Below, piece after piece: positions 24,335 through 26,499 of a DNA stretch of 26,499 nt (position 1 is its first letter; each line of letters starts with the position of its first letter). This DNA is from an uncultured Alphaproteobacteria bacterium (GTDB lineage Bacteria > Pseudomonadota > Alphaproteobacteria > Rhizobiales > Ancalomicrobiaceae). The notes under the pieces are model-generated. The model had not been told where the DNA came from and made no database searches. It was given only the letters and a program-made list of their open reading frames with translations. The stretch spans positions 1 through 26,499 of the forward strand of contig CALBKH010000120.1 in NCBI GenBank assembly GCA_937892955.1, in the 5' to 3' direction. Both the position numbers and the translations under genes were made by a program.

Positions 24335-26308
24335 TCGAGGGTGATCATCCATAGCCTCGCCGACGGGCGATGCGCAAGGGGTCGCGCGCGTCGGCTCGGC
24401 CGCTTCGACGGCGCCGCCGCGTTCGGCGAGACCGTGGGTGGTCTTGTTCCAGCGGTGCGGCGCGACCATCAGTTCGCCGAGCGCCCGATAGGCGGCGAAG
24501 GAGATCAGGCACCAGTAGACCGGCATGGTCGCCACGTCGAAGAGGCGGAAGCCGTCGCGGTGGCGGCCGGCGGTGCCGCGACCGGCGACGCGGCGGGCGA
24601 GCACCAGCGATCCGGCGACGCCGCTGGTGAAGCCGAGGAGGCCGGCGGTCAGCAACACGTCGTCGAGAAAGCCGCGGTCGCCGAGCAACGGCGGCAGACC
24701 GAAGGCCCCGGCGAGCAGTACCGCGAGGCTGGGAGCGAAGACGAAGACCGAAGCGAGCTGGCCGGCGAGGACCAGATGGAAGGAGAGCGCCTCCAGCGGG
24801 CGAACCGCGCGGTGGAACGACACCGGCCGGCGCATGTGGACGAGCCAGGTCTGCATCCAGCCCTTCAACCAGCGCACCCGTTGCGCCCGCCAGCGGGCGA
24901 GATCGAGCGGCGCCTCCTCGAGGGTCGAAGCGGCGATCACGTCGGCGCGCCAGCCGCGCCGCATCAGACGGACCGCGACGTCGGCGTCCTCGGTGACGTT
25001 GTGCGGATCCCAGCCGCCGATCTCCACCAGCGCCGAGCGGCGGAAGTGGTTGGAGGTGCCGCCGAGCGGCAGGAAGAAGCGGTGGCGCGCCAGCCACGGC
25101 AGGAGGCCGTGGAAGAGCATGGCGTATTCGATCTCGAACTGGCGCACCAGCCAGGGACGATCGCCGTCGGCGTGATCGATCTCGAGCGCCGCCTGGACCA
25201 CCGCGAGATCGTCGCCGCCGGCCCGGAAGGCGGCGGCGGCCTTGCGCAGCTGGTCCGGGTCGGGGCGATCCTCGGCATCGAAGACGGTGACGAAGGGGGC
25301 GTCGACACAGGCGAGGGCGAAGTCGAGCGCCTTGGGCTTGGTGCGCGGTTCGGCCGGCGGCACCACCAGGATCTCGACCGGCGTGCCGGCGACCGCCCGC
25401 TCGGCCGCGATCGTCGTCGCCGCGTCGTCCGCCTCCACCACCAGGCGCAGGTCGAGGCGATCGACGGGATAATCGAGCCGCAACAGGGCGGCGACGAGAT
25501 CGCCGACCACGTCGGACTCGCGGAAGAGCGGCACCAGGACGGCGAAGCGCGGCAGATCGGCGGTGGCGAGAGGCGGCGCGACCGGCGGATCGACGATCGC
25601 CTCGGCGAGGTGGGCGCGCAGCACGCCGATGCCGAGGAAGAGCGCCGTCCAGGCGACGAGCAGGCTGCGCGACAGATCGAGCACCGCCGCCGCCCAGGCC
25701 CCGGCGACGAGGAGGATCAGGGCGATCGCGACCGCTGGCGTGGCGTTCGCCGCCGAGCCGGCCGGATCGCGATCGAGGATGGCGCGAACGGCGCGGCGAA
25801 CGAGGGCGGCGGAGTGGCGAGCGACGAGGGCCCGACGGATCTCGCGCGGCGTGGCGATCGCCACCCGGCGGCACAGGTCGGGATGGCGGGCGACGAGAGC
25901 GGCGACCTCGCCGCACACCGCTTCGCGTGGCGCGGTGACGAGGATCGAGCCGTCCCCTTCGCCGAGGAGCAGAGCGTCGGCGCGGCGGAAGACCTCGCCG
26001 GCGGGCGGGGCGAGGTGGTCGGGCTCCACCGTCGTCTCGATGCGATCGAGGAACGCGACGCCGAGGCGCGAGGCCAAGCGACGCCACGGTGCAGCCTCGT
26101 CGGTGGATGGCGGATCGGCGGGAGCGGGATGGCGGGCCGCGTCCGCCGGGTGAGGCGCCGGTGGACGCGTGAGATGCGACGATCTTTCCGCAGCCGGTGT
26201 GTGCCGAGCGGTCGGGACCCGGTCGGTCGGGGCGAGCGACCCGCGGTACGACCTCGTCGGAGACGATCGTCGCCGGTCGTCGTCGGCCGCTCCACCCTGG
26301 AGATACAT
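24314..26308 (-). CDS. Membrane glycosyltransferase family 2 with N-terminal T2SSE/MshEN-like domain
   Basis: A 664-residue inner-membrane protein. Order: a disordered Arg/Pro-rich N terminus (1-75); a domain resembling the N-terminal domain of type II secretion ATPases (about 78-160, LGVAFLDRIETTVEPDHLAP); two transmembrane helices (about 191-230); a processive GT2 domain with FAVLVPLFRES, DAED at 344-347 and TED at 439-441, plus QRVRW at 476-480; then C-terminal helices (about 505-610). The active-site set equals that of cellulose-synthase-like enzymes, so it probably makes or extends a surface polysaccharide; donor and product are unknown. ATG 26308 has GGGAG six bases upstream; a GTG at 26320 is an alternative. 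The stop lies inside the tRNA-Gly gene, so the last six residues (AGVVQG) come from tRNA sequence. Confidence 0.88.
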   Translation of the reverse strand: MYLQGGAADDDRRRSSPTRSYRGSLAPTDRVPTARHTPAAERSSHLTRPPAPHPADAARHPAPADPPSTDEAAPWRRLASRLGVAFLDRIETTVEPDHLAPPAGEVFRRADALLLGEGDGSILVTAPREAVCGEVAALVARHPDLCRRVAIATPREIRRALVARHSAALVRRAVRAILDRDPAGSAANATPAVAIALILLVAGAWAAAVLDLSRSLLVAWTALFLGIGVLRAHLAEAIVDPPVAPPLATADLPRFAVLVPLFRESDVVGDLVAALLRLDYPVDRLDLRLVVEADDAATTIAAERAVAGTPVEILVVPPAEPRTKPKALDFALACVDAPFVTVFDAEDRPDPDQLRKAAAAFRAGGDDLAVVQAALEIDHADGDRPWLVRQFEIEYAMLFHGLLPWLARHRFFLPLGGTSNHFRRSALVEIGGWDPHNVTEDADVAVRLMRRGWRADVIAASTLEEAPLDLARWRAQRVRWLKGWMQTWLVHMRRPVSFHRAVRPLEALSFHLVLAGQLASVFVFAPSLAVLLAGAFGLPPLLGDRGFLDDVLLTAGLLGFTSGVAGSLVLARRVAGRGTAGRHRDGFRLFDVATMPVYWCLISFAAYRALGELMVAPHRWNKTTHGLAERGGAVEAAEPTRATPCASPVGEAMDDHPRAGVVQG

Positions 26309-26329
26309 GCCTACTCCCACTCATACCGG

Positions 26330-26365
26330 GCTGATGAATTTCGGACTCGTCCGAAATTCATCAGC
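26330..26365. repeat. Perfect 16-bp-stem hairpin A
   Basis: The arms GCTGATGAATTTCGGA (26330-26345) and its exact reverse complement (26350-26365) enclose a 4-nt CTCG loop. It is about 21 bp upstream of the glycosyltransferase start, AT-richer than the surroundings, and similar in core (ATGAA, TTC, GA) to hairpin B. No U tract follows on either strand. Confidence 0.9.
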
Positions 26366-26406
26366 GTTACGGCCTGACCGGCCGACGCCCGTTCGGGCTT
26401 GCCATC

Positions 26407-26443
26407 GCCCATGAAGTTCTGAACAGGTCAGAACTTCATGGGC
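26407..26443. repeat. Perfect 16-bp-stem hairpin B
   Basis: The arms GCCCATGAAGTTCTGA (26407-26422) and its exact reverse complement (26428-26443) enclose ACAGG. It lies 41 bp beyond hairpin A and 10 bp before the right 46-bp repeat. Between A and B a smaller GCCCG-TT-CGGGC dyad is also visible. Confidence 0.9.
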
Positions 26444-26453
26444 TCGGTATCAC

Positions 26454-26499
26454 GAGACCTGTGCGCGGTTGGACCATCATGTTGATTTGATGCGTTTAA
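26454..26499 (-). repeat. 46-bp inverted repeat, right copy
   Basis: This segment is the exact reverse complement of bases 3-48. The outward sequence (GAGACCTGTGCGCGGTTGG and onward) is the same at both ends of the window, so each end leads into the same repeated sequence. It directly follows the twin hairpins. Confidence 0.9.

Noticed and set aside
24254..26377. 707-codon open frame on the plus strand opposite the glycosyltransferase
   Set aside because: It starts in the tRNA region, has an Arg/Glu/Gly-rich translation without motifs, and mirrors a gene with intact catalytic residues.

Overview
The window is GC-rich throughout (roughly two thirds G+C by eye) and its gene content points to an alphaproteobacterium, most likely order Hyphomicrobiales (Rhizobiales). 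The indicators are a class I lysyl-tRNA synthetase, a long fused-type dCTP deaminase, a metZ gene behind a SAM-II riboswitch, the DUF952-pyrD pair, the TauE/TIGR02186 pair, and an XRE/S24-like regulator coupled to a thermonuclease-like gene. This placement is inference; no 16S gene or other phylogenetic marker is present.

Layout. (1) 1-5.1 kb: on the minus strand, a TauE/SafE-type exporter with a TIGR02186 partner, preceded by DUF952-pyrD; on the plus strand, an XRE/S24-like regulator overlapping a thermonuclease-like gene. (2) 5.1-12.5 kb: housekeeping genes: lysyl-tRNA synthetase, a TerB-like protein, a small GIY-YIG protein between inverted REP-like repeats, apaG, metZ with a promoter, a SAM-II aptamer and an intrinsic terminator, a dCTP deaminase, a DUF2076 protein and a YpeA-like acetyltransferase. 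(3) 12.5-13.2 kb: a gene-poor gap with a decayed N-terminal fragment of a tyrosine integrase. (4) 13.2-24.0 kb: two FbpABC/AfuABC-type ABC importers facing each other. The first runs plus-strand behind an OmpR-type response regulator and a frameshifted sensor kinase, and carries two different ATPase genes around one double-length permease. The second runs minus-strand as binding protein, permease, ATPase. (5) 24.2-26.3 kb: a tRNA-Gly(CCC) gene that contains the stop codon of a membrane glycosyltransferase gene. (6) The last 190 bp hold two perfect 16-bp hairpins and one arm of a 46-bp inverted repeat whose other arm is the first 48 bp of the window.

How the genes work together. The response regulator and kinase probably control the adjacent uptake operon (inference from position). 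Neither binding protein shows the adjacent Tyr-Tyr pair expected of classical Fe3+-binding FbpA, so the substrates are open; phosphorylated sugars or phosphonates are alternatives to iron. metZ is probably switched off by S-adenosylmethionine through premature termination, because an antiterminator helix can be drawn directly from the sequence. Several minus-strand genes share a promoter pattern of TTGNNN, a 17-nt spacer and TAGNNT.

The items most worth a second look are the GIY-YIG gene bracketed by inverted REP-like palindromes, the outward-facing 46-bp repeats with adjacent twin hairpins, the regulator with a degenerate S24 active site paired with a degenerate thermonuclease, and the riboswitch-terminator arrangement.
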